DNA of 64,000 bases. Origin: Himantopus leucocephalus (lineage: Eukaryota > Chordata > Aves > Charadriiformes > Recurvirostridae). A model generated the notes under the pieces. The model did not search any database. It saw nothing but the letters and a program-made list of their open reading frames with translations, and was not told the origin of the DNA. Position 1 is the first letter of the stretch, and every line of letters begins with the position of its first letter. Made by a program: the position numbers and the translations under genes. Shown one piece after another: positions 44,510-55,839 of this stretch. The stretch spans positions 8,283,140 through 8,347,139 of the forward strand of contig RSEF01000019.1 in NCBI GenBank assembly GCA_003993805.1. The letters run 5' to 3'.

Positions 44510-46430
44510 AGTACAAAGTACTTGGAATTGAAAGCCCCTAGAGGGTTGCTTTATTTTCCCCCTTCATTCAAACTTGTAGTGGTGCAGGATCGAGATACAT
44601 CATGCCCTATTTTCAGCTGATTTGCATGTTAGAGAGAACGGAGTAATTGGTGTTTAACCAGAACAAAAGAGGATCTGTTTGCTAAAAGAAAAAGAATTCT
44701 TGAAGTAGACCCTAATACATATACTGCCTTTGTCTCTTCTCTCATTAAGAATTGAATAGGATGGCCTAGTAATTAGAATGTGGAAGGCATTGCTTTGGTG
44801 TTGATGCTTTTTGAGCTAATTGGTTTGAAAATTATATTTGATGTAGCTCTAAGGGATGTTGGCACAACACCTTCTTGGGACATGGACATCCTGTACTCCC
44901 ATTTCACTGCAGAAATAGGCACTTTGAGGCAGGGATTTGTCTTTTGGGGTTTTTTAATTTATTAAAGCCCTACCTACCTTCCCAATTGCATACACAGGAT
45001 GCATTGCCACATGTAAATAATTCTTCTCTCGCTGGTACGAAAACTTTTAAATGACCTTGGAAAGGGATTAGCCCCTCTTTTCCCAAAGAGGTACTTAGTT
45101 CAGACCTCAGGAAAGGAGAGATTTGAGCTAAACTGGGTTTGGATTTCTGCCTTTCTGCATTCTTGGAAAGGTTTTGTTGTTGTTTGTGCTTTTGTTTATG
45201 TTTTGATAAGAAGATTAAAAAAAATGTAGTTCTTGAGCAGACTGAAATAAAAGACAGGTCTGGAAATGGGCTGGAGGCTTTCTTTGGTCAGTGTTTGTGC
45301 TCATCTTCTTCGGTCCTGTCTGGGACAGTGAAGACATCAGGGGGATGTTGATTGCCTCCGTGGATCCTTTCCTTGGCTTCTGAAATGGGATCGCTTTAAT
45401 CTGAAAACTTGGAAACTTCAGAAACTTCTTTTGGATCTCTTGAGTTGCTGAGGGGCTCTGCTTTGGACGAGCCCCACGGGTTGCCTTTTGATCTGTATCC
45501 CAGATGTGTGCAATGGATTCAGGGTGGCCGGAGGTACTAGGAAACTCGGAGAAGGAAGATGCGTTTCTTAGACCGAGAGATGAACTTAACAGTAAAGATT
45601 TGGCTATACAGAATTTAAGTGTGTTTTATTTGATAATGCTTTTGTTTTGTGGTACAAATTCAAGTCTCAAACCTGTTGTTGGTTCTCTGCAGAGCCCTAT
45701 ATGATCGTCTTAATAAAGTATGACAGCCTGGTAGAGTTGTTTTATGAGGATGAACTGAACTTCTGAATTTTCCCCCAAGGTTTCAGTGATAAAAAGAACA
45801 CTTTTAAAAATTACTTTCGGTTCTGGGGGAGTATTTATTTAGCAGTGTATTTGTTATTTAAATGGATTCAGTCTTGCAATGAACAAAAGTTTGCTTTTCT
45901 TTACTTTTCAGGTGTGTCTTTTCTCCCTCCGGGTGGTGGGTAGGCGTGTGCCTTTTCTCCCTTGTTTGGCTGCTTCCAAGTGTATGTCACACCAATATTA
46001 CAGTTGTGATCCTGCTTTAAGACTTGTGTGATTATTGTACCACAACTTCAATGCCCTTTAGTGTCCTAAGGCTTTATCTTCAGGTACTGTAGGTAGCCAG
46101 ATGTCTTCGTTATGTTACCTTTAGATATCGGTAGGTGACACTAAACTGTGTTGCAGGTGTTAAAATCCTGGGTGGGACTGGTGGCCTCTGACGTCTGACT
46201 GCCCCTGTGTCCCAGTGTGGTCCATTGCAAGGCATTGCTCAGACCAGTATTTTACTGGTGTCCCCTGAACCTCTGCTCTTCAGCATTTCCATCTGCCCGT
46301 GTAGCTGACCCCGGCTCGGGGATCACTCTGCATGGGAGCTATCTATTAGTGTAATTTTCCTAACGCAGACACACGAACGCTGGCTGCAAACTGCTGCTGC
46401 AGCACCAACCTCCGTTTCCTCCTCCATCTG
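44510..46430. other. Non-coding stretch, no recognised gene
   Basis: Ordinary DNA. A strong pyrimidine tract ends in TTTTCAG at 45906-45912, followed by an open frame of 38 codons that is not protein-like. No repeat recognised. Confidence 0.5.
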
Positions 46431-46437
46431 TGCACAT

Positions 46438-46515
46438 CAGCGCGTCGGGCGTCCGCAGGCCGAGCAGCAGCAGGCACCGGGGCTCGCTTGGGCTGACGCG
46501 CTGTCAGCCAAAGAG
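46438..46515. other. Short dense CpG cluster
   Basis: About 11 CpG in under 80 bases (around 'cagcgcgtcgggcgtccgca'), unlike the flanking DNA. Possibly a GC-rich regulatory patch. Function not inferable. Confidence 0.35.
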
Positions 46516-47287
46516 CATGCCCAGCTCCATGTCTCCCTTACTGCTTGTTTAGTAAATCCTTCCCTTCTGGACCGTCACCCCGGGGCGTTTCAGGCTGTGT
46601 CTGGAGGTGTTAGCCCTCGTCAGCTGCGGGGCACTTCCCACGCTGGCTGCGGGCAGTGGTGGTCCTGGGCGTTCCCTCCAGTTGTGTGCCCCATGTTCAG
46701 CATTCAGTACTAACCCAACCAGGATGGAGTATTTTATTTAGCTGGGTTGGGCGTAAACGCTCTTGTCTTTTGCGTTTATGCAGTAACTGAGTGGCTGAGT
46801 GTGGTGTGCTGTGTGGGCATGCCCTTCCTTGCTGGCTGAGGTCCGGATATGGCACCCAAATCCTTCTCCTGGGGACCGGGGCACCCAGCAGCACCTGCAA
46901 GTGCACCGAGGTGATTTTTTTTTCATAAATACTGTCTCCATAAGATGGAGCATGGAGGAAAATGGTAGGAAGAGAAACTTGAAAGACCAGAGGTAAATTG
47001 GAGGCCACAATGTTGGTGTTTTCTAAAGCAAACTTCCATTTCTTCTTTTATGGGTTCTCCTTATTTAAAAGTGGGCCTGAAGGACAGAAGGTTTAAAAGG
47101 GGTTAAATAAACTGGAAAAAACATGCAGTGTATTTCCGTTCAGAGTTAAAACAAGATGTTATGGATTGACTCAAAATGAAATTTTTCTTTTTTTTTTGCT
47201 TTTAAGTTTTGCCAACAAAATGAAAACATGTTTGTTTAATCATAGGCAAATTTATCCTCCTGTTTTTTGGTTCTGTTTTGTTTTCAG

Positions 47288-47441
47288 TTTAACCAGCAAA
47301 TTGAAAAATGAAACTGTTCTGCCAGTGCTGCTTCCAGTTAGGATTGCTCCGAGGAAGCTGTGTGAATCTCCCCTTTCTACACTTTGTCTAAGAACCATCA
47401 GAATTTCTTTGCTGATTAATACCTTGGAAATTATAAATTAA
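47288..47441 (+). other. Weak candidate terminal exon
   Basis: A long T-rich tract ends in TTTTCAG at 47281-47287. The frame entered in phase 1 is open for 50 codons to a stop at 47439-47441 and includes LTSKLKNETVLPVLLPVRIA. No recognised domain and no AATAAA immediately after the stop. The surrounding T-rich sequence makes acceptor-like sites frequent. Confidence 0.13.
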
Positions 47442-48330
47442 CCGTATGGAACTACTTCAGTTTAAGTAACTTGTGTGTTCTGATGACAGCTAATCCCCTT
47501 AAAACGTGTGTTTAATGACCAGTTTGTTTTCACCTGAGGTCATTAATGCTCTAAAAATGGCTGTTAACTGCACCAAAGACTTTTTTTTTCCCAAGGAGGA
47601 ATGCTGCTGTGCACCATATTTAATGGTCTAATACGCTTTATTTCTGCCTTACCTTCCGGATATGCTGGCTTTTTTTAATGGCTGCGTTGGGGGAAAAAAA
47701 AATGTTTATTTTCTGTCCGCTAATGACTGATCTTCCAGCCAGCTGGAGCGAGCGATGAGAAGTGCGCAGTGCACTTGGAGCAGTAGCACGAGCGCGGAAT
47801 GGCTTTGGGCTCAGGGCGCATGCCCGGCTGCGGAGGGCAGGGGTGTGCAGCCCGCTGCCTGCGATACTGTGAATCATAAAGTCATTAGGAATATTAAAAC
47901 TTCAGACAATGGGCTGTGGTAATTCTCCTGCCTCCTTCTGCTTAATTTTTGTGCTAATTTATTGCTCCTCTGTATTCCTGCTTCTGTCACCTAAATGCAA
48001 ATGCGCTGGCAGCCTGCTTTATGGGTAACACTTAAAAAATAATGGTGCAGTAATGAATGGTGAATTGCAGTGGAGATCTTGCTGAAGTGCTTGCAATATC
48101 CGCATTAATTTCAAATGAATTAATTGCAGCTAATACTATTGTATTTAAAACCTGTCAGAAGCCATAACGATGATTAGGGTGTAAGTATAAAATGTTATTT
48201 CAGAGCAGCATCAACATGTTTTAAAATAGCAATCTATGGCGGTACAGCGTGTCTGACCTAATGGCCATCAGCAGCAGCTTTTGTGCTAAGCCAGTCTAGA
48301 ACAGATGAATCAGAAGTATCTAATTGAGAA
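47440..48330. promoter_or_regulatory. Strong candidate conserved non-coding block (developmental enhancer type)
   Basis: A largely repeat-free block rich in transcription-factor words. TGACAG (MEIS/TGIF type) lies at 47484-47489 and TAATCC (bicoid/OTX type) at 47491-47496. CACCTG (E-box) at 47531-47536 abuts AGGTCA (nuclear-receptor half-site) at 47537-47542. An exact POU octamer ATGCAAAT is at 47995-48002 and a TAAT-type palindrome at 48104-48124. A short GC-rich interruption occurs at 47740-47860. The texture matches vertebrate ultra-conserved-type enhancers near developmental genes. Conservation cannot be measured here. Confidence 0.45.
48104..48124. promoter_or_regulatory. Homeodomain-type palindrome
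   Basis: ATTAATT at 48104-48110 and AATTAAT at 48118-48124 are perfect reverse complements separated by 7 bases. Each arm contains TAAT/ATTA homeodomain cores. The arrangement could bind homeodomain dimers, though occupancy is unknown. Confidence 0.4.
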
Positions 48331-48359
48331 AAAGAGGGGCCATAAACCCATTCATTTTT

Positions 48360-50550
48360 TTTTCCCTTGATCAGAAGCGAACGGGTTCTTTGCCCCGGTG
48401 CTGTAGTTAGGAGCGGTGGCAGGATGGAGGAGGGCTTTTATCTGGGAGGGCTTTGGGTCCTGTTGATCTCTGGTGCTGGGCTTGCACACGCTGCCGCTGA
48501 ACCTCATCTGCCACCAGCGCGTGGTTCCAGCACGCTCAGGGGGAAGTGGAAACAGACTGCATGTAGTTATGAAAGAAGCATTTCTTAAATATTTATTTCC
48601 AGTCCCTCAGAACAAATTGATGCTATGGCAAATATATTTATTATTCTGTAGTTAACACTCTAAAGCAAAAATGTCCCAGTGCCTTTTGCTCGAGTCCTTG
48701 GTGGTGGTGCCTTGAGCAGCTACAGCAGTTCCGTGAATTTCCCCCTTGGGAATGCGTCGTTGCTGGAAAGGTAAATGGGGTGGTTGGTACCTGGGTAAGC
48801 CAAGCCTTCGTGGGATGAACTGATGCTGCACCGATGGAAATTAAAAAGCCTGCAGTGCTGCTGGGTTCCGGGGGAGTTGCTGAGACTCCTTGCAGGCATA
48901 TCCCACCACTCCTCCTGTGCCGCGCCAGAGGCTGAGATGCTCTTTGGCTCCCGGGAACGAGACAGCAAATTGCCTGTCTTGGTACAGGCTGGGAGCTGTG
49001 TGAAGGTGCTGAAAAGCTAACAGCACTCGGTGATTCACCCTGCGAAGTGGGCGACAGTGGGACGTGGGCTCCGGTCTCTGTGCTTGCCGTTGCACCCCCT
49101 CCAGCGACGCGGCGTGGCCCAGTTTGAGCACCTCGGGAATCGGAGGGAAAGGGCCTTACACGTAAAGAAATCTGCAGTGACGCTGCAGGGAGGATGCGCC
49201 GTGAAGGGGCCGGTGCCACTAGAACATCTTCCTGATTACCTTTTTAATCAGCTGTTGAGGGCTGCAGCAGAAGCATGAATCTCCTGCGCGTCAGCTCCTG
49301 TCTCCGTGCCCCCGGGCCCCCACCAGCATCTGCTCTGCTGGGGTTGGCCCCCGTCCGTAAGACCGGCCCTTGGTCCAATCGCATCCTCATTGCTGCTGCC
49401 TGCAGTGGAAGTTCCAGCTGAAATCCCTCCCCAGGCGTTTATTGGTGGGGGATCAGGGGGCCTTGAAGTTGGGTGCAACTTTATTTAGCGCTTGCCCCAG
49501 GGTGAGAGCTGCCAAGGGCCAGACCCAAGGACGTGGTAGCGCACAGGCAGAAGATCTCTGCCCTGCTGCAGCTTTGTGAAACCTGGAGAGCCAGCAGAGC
49601 AGGGAGGCAGAGCGAGCTACCCCTGATGTCTTACAGCCGCGGCCTCCTTCTGTGCTCCTGCCACGCCATCAGAGAGGCTCCCACATCTTCACACCTGGCT
49701 TAGAGAAACAGGCACGTAACTTTTTTCAGTTTAACCACTTGTATTTCTATTTTAGTTCTTAGTGTGTGGCTTTGAAGAGCGCTACACCTGCAGTTTGTCT
49801 CCTGATAGTGTAAAGCGCAGAATATAATCTAACAGATTAAGACAGCTGCATTTGGTTCATCTCGAGCATGAATTCCGCTTGACAATTTGTAGATATAGTT
49901 TCCATCTGACACAAAGGCAGGGACTAATTCTGGCGTGTGTGCGACTGATAAGATTTCAGGCCAGATCTCTTTCTTTAAAAAAAAAAAAAAGAAAACCCCC
50001 CTTGATGTGTTACATAGTTCAGTAATCAGTTTCTAGGTTCTTTAATTAGATCTGTGCTTTACCTGATTTAGCTGCATGTCTCAATACACAAATGACTTAT
50101 AAAGGGGAAAAAAAAGTATGTGTTAATCTCCAGTGAGTGATATTCTGTGCTGAAGTAACTTTGTACTGTTTGTGTTAGATATACTGCAGTATTCAGTCTT
50201 CCCTTTAACGAGGAATTTGACTTCATTTTTTAACAGGAATGACTGAGCTTTACAGTTGTATTGCTAAAAGCTTTTTATTGATGTAGATTTGTATGTATGT
50301 TTACATTTATATGTAAATGTAATTATTTACTGAAGATTAGCAGTCAATTGAGGCCCTCTTTCCATTTTGTGTGTTACTAGTCATTTGCAAATTCATTTCA
50401 GTGTAGGTCAAAAATTATGGTTGCCATTATATTTAATGCATAAAGTAGCCCTGATTCCCCATTTCCTTGGGCAGCCCTTCTGCTGCAAATTTTATCTGAT
50501 TTCTTTCAAAAGCAGCAGAGAGTTCATCATAGACTCTCCTCTCTTAATCC
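48360..50550. other. Non-coding stretch, GC-rich to 49700 then AT-rich
   Basis: 48370-49700 is GC-rich with overlapping open frames on both strands (192 codons reverse at 48641-49219) but no domain. An A run lies at 49977-49990 followed by C-rich bases. A hairpin-like TTACATTT / AAATGTAA with a 6-base spacer lies at 50301-50322. No gene was recognised. Confidence 0.45.
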
Positions 50551-50559
50551 ATCCCTACA

Positions 50560-50710
50560 TGGTAGTTTGGTAGCCACTTCCCGAGGAAGAAATCCGGGCT
50601 GCGGAACCTATTGAAACCATAGATAACTCTCCGTTTAATCAATTAACTGGTGGTGGAGACATTTGGAATTACATTAGCGCGTCTGAGCTCTGAACACGCG
50701 TGTGGCGTTG
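50560..50710. promoter_or_regulatory. Candidate conserved non-coding element
   Basis: Repeat-free segment with 'gtttaatcaattaactgg' and 'ttggaattacattagcgcg' words, containing several TAAT/ATTA cores and no low-complexity. Called on texture only. Confidence 0.28.
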
Positions 50711-50959
50711 GGCTGCCCTGGGTGCATTTACGGGGTCTGAGTGCTGTTGTCTGGTGGAGTTTCTTCATCATCAGAGAGCACGGCTGAGCTTTCCTGTCTG
50801 CAGCGCACCTTCACCCGTGGCAGTGTCGTTCGTTCCCCTTCTGCGCTGAAAGGCCAAGCGGCTGCTGGACTTGGTCCACCGGGTGCTCCAGGAAGGATCG
50901 GAACAGCTCTGCTTCCTCTGTTCTCCCTTCTCTCTAGTTAGAATAGAATTCGGGGCCTG

Positions 50960-52140
50960 AGGCTATCCTGGCTCCTTCTTGTAATTGCATCATTCCCACT
51001 ATTAACTAAAGAGAGCAGATTCTTTTTTTTAATAAACGCTTCCTCATATGCATTCTTGAGTGTTGTTTTAGTTTGCAACTACTCAAATTGGAATGCGTCC
51101 AGACACCAAGTCCTTATGTTTTCTTCATGTCCCCAAACTCTCCTATGGGTAATTTGCATTTCAGCACTGCTCAGTTGCACTTTGCTCAGTTTAAGGGAGG
51201 GAAGGTCCATGCGGTAGCGTATGCTGATTTACATATGTTGCTACTACTAGCTGATTGTAACGTGGGTGCTTTGCTTCCTTCAGGCAACCAAACCAGGATA
51301 TTTTTGTTGTAATATCCTGTTGGTTTAAGGTGAGAGGTAAACCGGAGCTTGCTCTGCTTGGTTTACAGCTGGAATCTTGGTTTGAGGTTTGGTGGTAAAG
51401 GTCTGAGACGCTTGGGGGATGTGATCAAAAAATGGTGAGCTGAAGAGTATTACTTTAAGAGTCGTTGCAGAAACTTAGGAAAATAAACTTTGTGGTTCGC
51501 TAACTGAAAATAATAAAGAAAGGGAAGAAACGCTACAGGGCACTGTTGAGTAGCGGCGTGACGTGTCGTTTGATGTTTCAGCCTTTAGCAAACACTGCGA
51601 CATCTCCAGATGCCAGTGCCTGCAGTAGCCAGCTGTAAAGGTTTGCCATCGCATCCCAGAGGTTGGTTTTCTTGAAAATACACCCGTTTCCAGGTATCGG
51701 ATCATGCTGATTCGTGTTCTGTGTTTTTTAACAAAATCAAGATTGGCAGGGGAAAGATAGTGGGAGGGGAGATTAATAAATTCCAGTCTGCAGTTTCCTG
51801 GCGACTCGTTGGCGGGCAGGGGAGTCCTGGCTGAACTTGGAGGAGTTTTTGTCAGTTTTGCAGTAGAGCTGCATTGATGCAACAGCATCTTCTCGTGGGC
51901 CAGCATGCATAAAAAATGCCCTCAAGCCGGGGAACACACCAATGCCATGTCCAGGCAGTACGAGTGTAAAGCTTTTTTGCACTGGTTTTGCACCTGCTGG
52001 AAGGTTCTTGGAATTTGTCAAATCGGGCCATGCCCAGATGAGCCAGCCCAGTAAGAGGTTTCCGTTCCAGACCCGCAGTTGCATTAGATGGAGATGATTG
52101 TGAAGCCTCCCTGAAAAAGTGTTCCATGATTACTTTTTGA
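50960..52140. other. Non-coding stretch with overlapping reverse-strand frames
   Basis: Three reverse-strand open frames of 103-143 codons overlap in different phases at 51475-52193. This frame-hopping could indicate a decayed pseudogene on the minus strand, but none of the products contains a domain I recognise. Nothing else was assigned. Confidence 0.3.
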
Positions 52141-52160
52141 ATTTGCGCTTTCCCTTCCAG

Positions 52161-52425
52161 AGCTCGTGGGATGTCCTGGCTGCTCTTCTCCATGGGTTTT
52201 GTAGCTACAGTGGGGCTTAATGACAGAATAGATCCTCACACTGGAACAAAGCAAACCTCTAAGCAGTCCTTGAGTGGCTGTGGGTGCTGCCCACAGTGTC
52301 CTTCCCGAGCACTCTCGGTGGCTTTTACACGGCTGTGTTCTAACTTTGGTAACAGCAAATACACTGTTTGTGTTTTGAAACACTCTTAATTTGTGCTGTT
52401 AGGAAATGGACATAAAAATAAAATG
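52161..52425 (+). other. Weak candidate terminal exon (acceptor, 75-codon frame, AATAAA)
   Basis: A pyrimidine-rich tract ends in CTTCCAG at 52154-52160. After one base the frame is open to a stop at 52387-52389 and contains an ATG at 52171 (MSWLLFSMGFVATVG). AATAAA follows at 52417-52422. The grammar of acceptor, stop and poly(A) signal is complete, but the protein is not recognised and the Cys-rich C-terminal part is not obviously protein-like. Confidence 0.17.
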
Positions 52426-52574
52426 GGACTGCAAAGAGATGTCAGATTAAATTTTGACTGTGCGGTGAGGGCTGCAGATGGTGACGGCACAGAGCAGCGT
52501 GTTGGGTCCTTGTTAGTGCTCTCCTCCCTGAAAGCTCGAGACCGTAACCAAAATGAGAGCATAACCAAATAAGC

Positions 52575-52700
52575 ATAACCATCATCATTATTACTGATTT
52601 GCAGTGCTCGTAAGTGCAAGGTTCCAGCCAGGTGCTAAGGGAGGCCGCCTCTCTCCACTCACAAGGCGAGGAGCGAGGTTGTTGCCCGCAGGGCTTGTTG
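52575..52700 (-). repeat. Possible MIR/CORE-like SINE tail relic, reverse
   Basis: 'catcatcattattactgatt' then 'tgcagtgctcgtaagtgcaa' resembles the reverse of the tail type seen at 26440-26695 ('attattatttgtattgcagtagcgcctag'). It is followed by 'cagccaggtgctaagg' near the expected 'tgtgctaggcgctg' position, and later a 'ttgcccgcagggcttg' segment. Moderately convincing. Confidence 0.42.
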
Positions 52701-52859
52701 GATGTGAAAGTGGCAAGTTGGATGCAAGGCTCCACGCAGCTGTTACAGTCAAAACCACTGCTGTGATGGAGCCGAAACCCAAGGGCTTGGGTTAGGAAGG
52801 TGTTCGTGATGAGGTGAAGGTGTGCTTGATAACTGGATTGAGCTCTCCAGCTCATTTCA

Positions 52860-54370
52860 GGGTCTGGGGTTTGCGTCTGTGTCTTGTTTGCTGTGCGTAT
52901 GGAAAGGCCTGGAGCGGGTCTGCACGCTTGCTTTTAGCGTTCCGCCTGCCTCCGAGAGGGGGAGAGCAGGCAAATACAGCAGAAAAGACTGTGCCGTAGG
53001 AGCAGAGTATCGCTGATAATTGCCATGTTAGTCTCAACAAACAAACTGGATGCGATGCTGGCTAGACTTAAATACAGGATCCTCATAGCAGCAAAAAGGG
53101 TTCTGTGTGCTCTGACTCATGAAGCTGACTTTAAAGAAAATGGGCATTTTTTTAATCCTATTTTCCTTCCATTTTCGCCCTCCTTTGATGAAAACACTTG
53201 AAACACCTTTTTAACTCTACGTTTTAAATGCTTTTTTATAGCCATGAAATATACCCTTATGTGGTTTTCAGGTCTTTTTAATTTTTAAAAGCCCTCCTTA
53301 TTGCTGCTGCATAAGGAGAAATTTTTAGATTATGGGGAGAAGCAAATGTGACATTCTGTTCTGTATTAAAAGTTAATTTAGGGCAGAACTGAAGACCAAG
53401 AAAAGTGTCTTTTCTTTTCCTATACCTCCTTGTAATGTAATTGACCCCTAATACCTCTGCAAGATCCTGCACTCAGGCAGTGGAAACTCACTGCCCAGGG
53501 GCACAGTGCTAGCACAGCCGAAGGAATTTGCCAAACCGGAATAAAACTTGCTATATTCCAGGGTTTTAAAGCAGGTCTGTTAAAGCATGTTCTTGTCTAA
53601 AGCAAATCTTGTGGTACCAGATTTGGGCAGGTGAGGAGAGGAGGTAGTTACAGGTGGGGGCCAGCAGGAGAGGTGTGCGCCTGCTTGGCACGGGGCTACA
53701 GGGGCAAGTTCGGCAGTGGCCCAGAACCAGATTCAAAGCCCATCCATCCCTGGTTAGTCTTGATGTCAGCGGGTTCCTGGCTGTGAGGACTGCAAGAACC
53801 CCTAGGCCACTGGGCCTGAATGCAGACCGTGTTCTTTGTTCCTGGGAGCTATAAAAAACTGCTGTGCCCTGACCGTGCCAGTCCCCCTGGGCCACACGGG
53901 ATGAGGTGTAATGTGAAAGGCACAACTCGTGCCGCTGCCAGGTCTTAGCCCTGAGTTGGTTTGTGTCCTCGTCTCTTACAGGAATGCTTTGGTCTCGTGC
54001 TGACTTTGGGCATAGCAGACTATTAAAAATGACAAATTAATTCAGATTGTGGTCATGGAAACAAATTTTTTCCCTAGGACAGTTCTTGTCACTGCTGAGA
54101 TTGATAAAAGCCGTTGATACCATGAAGCTGGAGAGAAGAACAGGTTTGTATAAATACATAGGTAGGAGAGATCCAGGATGGTCTCAGCCTTGTGGAAGAG
54201 AAAATACAACTTTGCCGTATTCCTCGTGGTTCCCATCCTCCCCTAGCAGCAGTAACGGGAACCTCTCTCCAAAGTCTTTGTTCAAGCCCTGGGCCCGGAG
54301 TCGCAGGCGTCTCGAGAGGTCCCTCCGAGTCGGAGCTGAGGCTCTGGAGCCGCCAGTCCGGCTGTGTCCC
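52860..54370. other. Non-coding stretch, no recognised gene
   Basis: Ordinary DNA with a short CpG-rich segment at 54285-54360. An acceptor-like CTCTTACAG at 53973-53981 is followed by short frames that stop within 20 codons. No repeat confidently recognised. Confidence 0.45.
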
Positions 54371-54379
54371 TCAGCACTA

Positions 54380-54680
54380 AATTAGCTGTGTGCTCTTAAT
54401 CAGAGGTAGCAACTGGAGGGTTGCTACTGAGACTTAATTATGCCATTGTAATTTTCTATAAAATGCATCATAAAACCTATTCATGCCTTATATTGGCTTG
54501 AAAGAGTTATTCCGGCCTCTCCAGTTGTAGAATACACACTTTAGGAAATTGCCTAAATCTGTATTTTTCTTGGAGCAGCGCTAGTCAGCCCCACAGGTTG
54601 CTAATAAATATTTCATGACCTTCTATAAAGGATTATTAAAATAATTTAAATATCTAAATGACTGGCTCTCCTTGGCCCAG
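54380..54680. promoter_or_regulatory. Candidate conserved non-coding element
   Basis: AT-rich, repeat-free block with 'gagacttaattatgcc', 'attttctataaaatgcatca' and 'ttattaaaataatttaaata' segments, giving several homeodomain-type cores. Called on texture only. Confidence 0.3.
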
Positions 54681-54929
54681 GCAAAGCCCAGAAGCAGGCT
54701 TTGGTTCATTTCCATGGCCTCTCTTGGCACGCCGTGAGAATGCCCGGAATTGTAGACCCTACGTAAACACTGACTTGTTCTGAATTTCTTCTGCCATTAA
54801 ATCTGATTTTTTTTTTTTTAAACACTAATAGGTAAAAAAGATTTTTGTACTTCCGCAAGATCTACAGTGAAGGATTTAAAAATATCTAGCATGCATTAAC
54901 TTAGCATGAACTCCTCCATCAGGGTTGAG

Positions 54930-55005
54930 GAAACGCTTTTCCCATTTTAACAGTCAGGAGGGTGGGAGGAGAACCCGAGTTTCCACCTGCCTCAGTTCTT
55001 GTGTT
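54930..55005 (-). repeat. Possible MIR-type relic, internally deleted
   Basis: 'gcttttcccattttaacagt' followed soon by 'gagaacccgagtttcc' matches two separated parts of the reverse MIR consensus ('tatccccattttacagat' and 'agaacccgagtctcc'), with the middle shortened. Confidence 0.35.
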
Positions 55006-55839
55006 GTGTTTTATCCCTCCCATTGATAGAACAAATAAAAATTGGAAGGGGAAGAGACAGCAATCATCATAGCTGAGAAAGTGGGCAAGCATACCATTCA
55101 TTTCCTACATTTTTTTTTTCTTTCCCCAGAGTGAAGCTACACTGATTAAATACACTTAAATCACCTTTTAGCTCTGGAAGAGGCAGTGTCTGGGGGTGCC
55201 TCACAGTGCTGTGCCGTGGCAGGGCTGCCTCGGACGCCTGTAGCATGGAAGCCCGACAGCAGAGCAGTTGCGGAAGGCATTTGTTTATTACGGTATTCAA
55301 GCTCAGATCCCAAAATGAGTGCGCTTGGCTTTGTGATGAGCTGCGCTGTGATTGCTCGGGAGCTCTCGTGCTCCGTGTTGGGTGAGGCGCTCGCTGCGCA
55401 GCACGGGGGGATGTGACAGCCTGGCGCCTCTTCCCGGGGGGTGCTCACAGCAGCGAGTCCTACGCTTGCCGGTATTTGTAGGCTTTCAGGGCTCTTCATT
55501 CTGCTAATTTGACATTATTGAAGTTCTGTTTCCCAAACTGCGCTGTGGGTTAAGGAGAGAATGACAGCTTGATCTTTATTTGTGTGTGCAATATTTATGT
55601 ATGTAAATTACTAGTATGTTTGCCTTTATCTCTAGATATAAATACAAGAGATGTATACAAATATAATGAGGAGGCACAGGAAGCGCGTTTTGTTTAAGCA
55701 AAGCGCAGCACATTAAGCCGTCATGCGCTGACACTTGTTTCGTGGTGGAAAACAAAAAGGGAAGCGTCTAGCTTTTGTTGGGAGACATGGAAGTTGCCGC
55801 TTCTTTACATATTGGGTATTACGGCTTCAGCACGCTACA

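Noticed and set aside
45913..46030. Acceptor-like TTTTCAG followed by a 38-codon frame
   Set aside because: Composition not protein-like and no convincing donor or poly(A) signal.
49480..49600. Segment faintly like a reversed MIR-type tail
   Set aside because: Only scattered words match and the GC-rich context makes them likely by chance.
53480..53525. 'cactgcccaggggcacagtg' resembling the MIR 'cttgcccaaggtcacac' motif
   Set aside because: The rest of the MIR consensus is not found in order on either side.
53982..54036. Acceptor-like CTCTTACAG followed by a short frame
   Set aside because: All frames stop within about 20 codons, with no donor or AATAAA at a suitable distance.
55135..55170. 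Very strong pyrimidine tract and CCCCAG acceptor-like site
   Set aside because: The longest frame after it ends after nine codons and no donor or poly(A) signal follows. Likely a chance product of a T-rich run.
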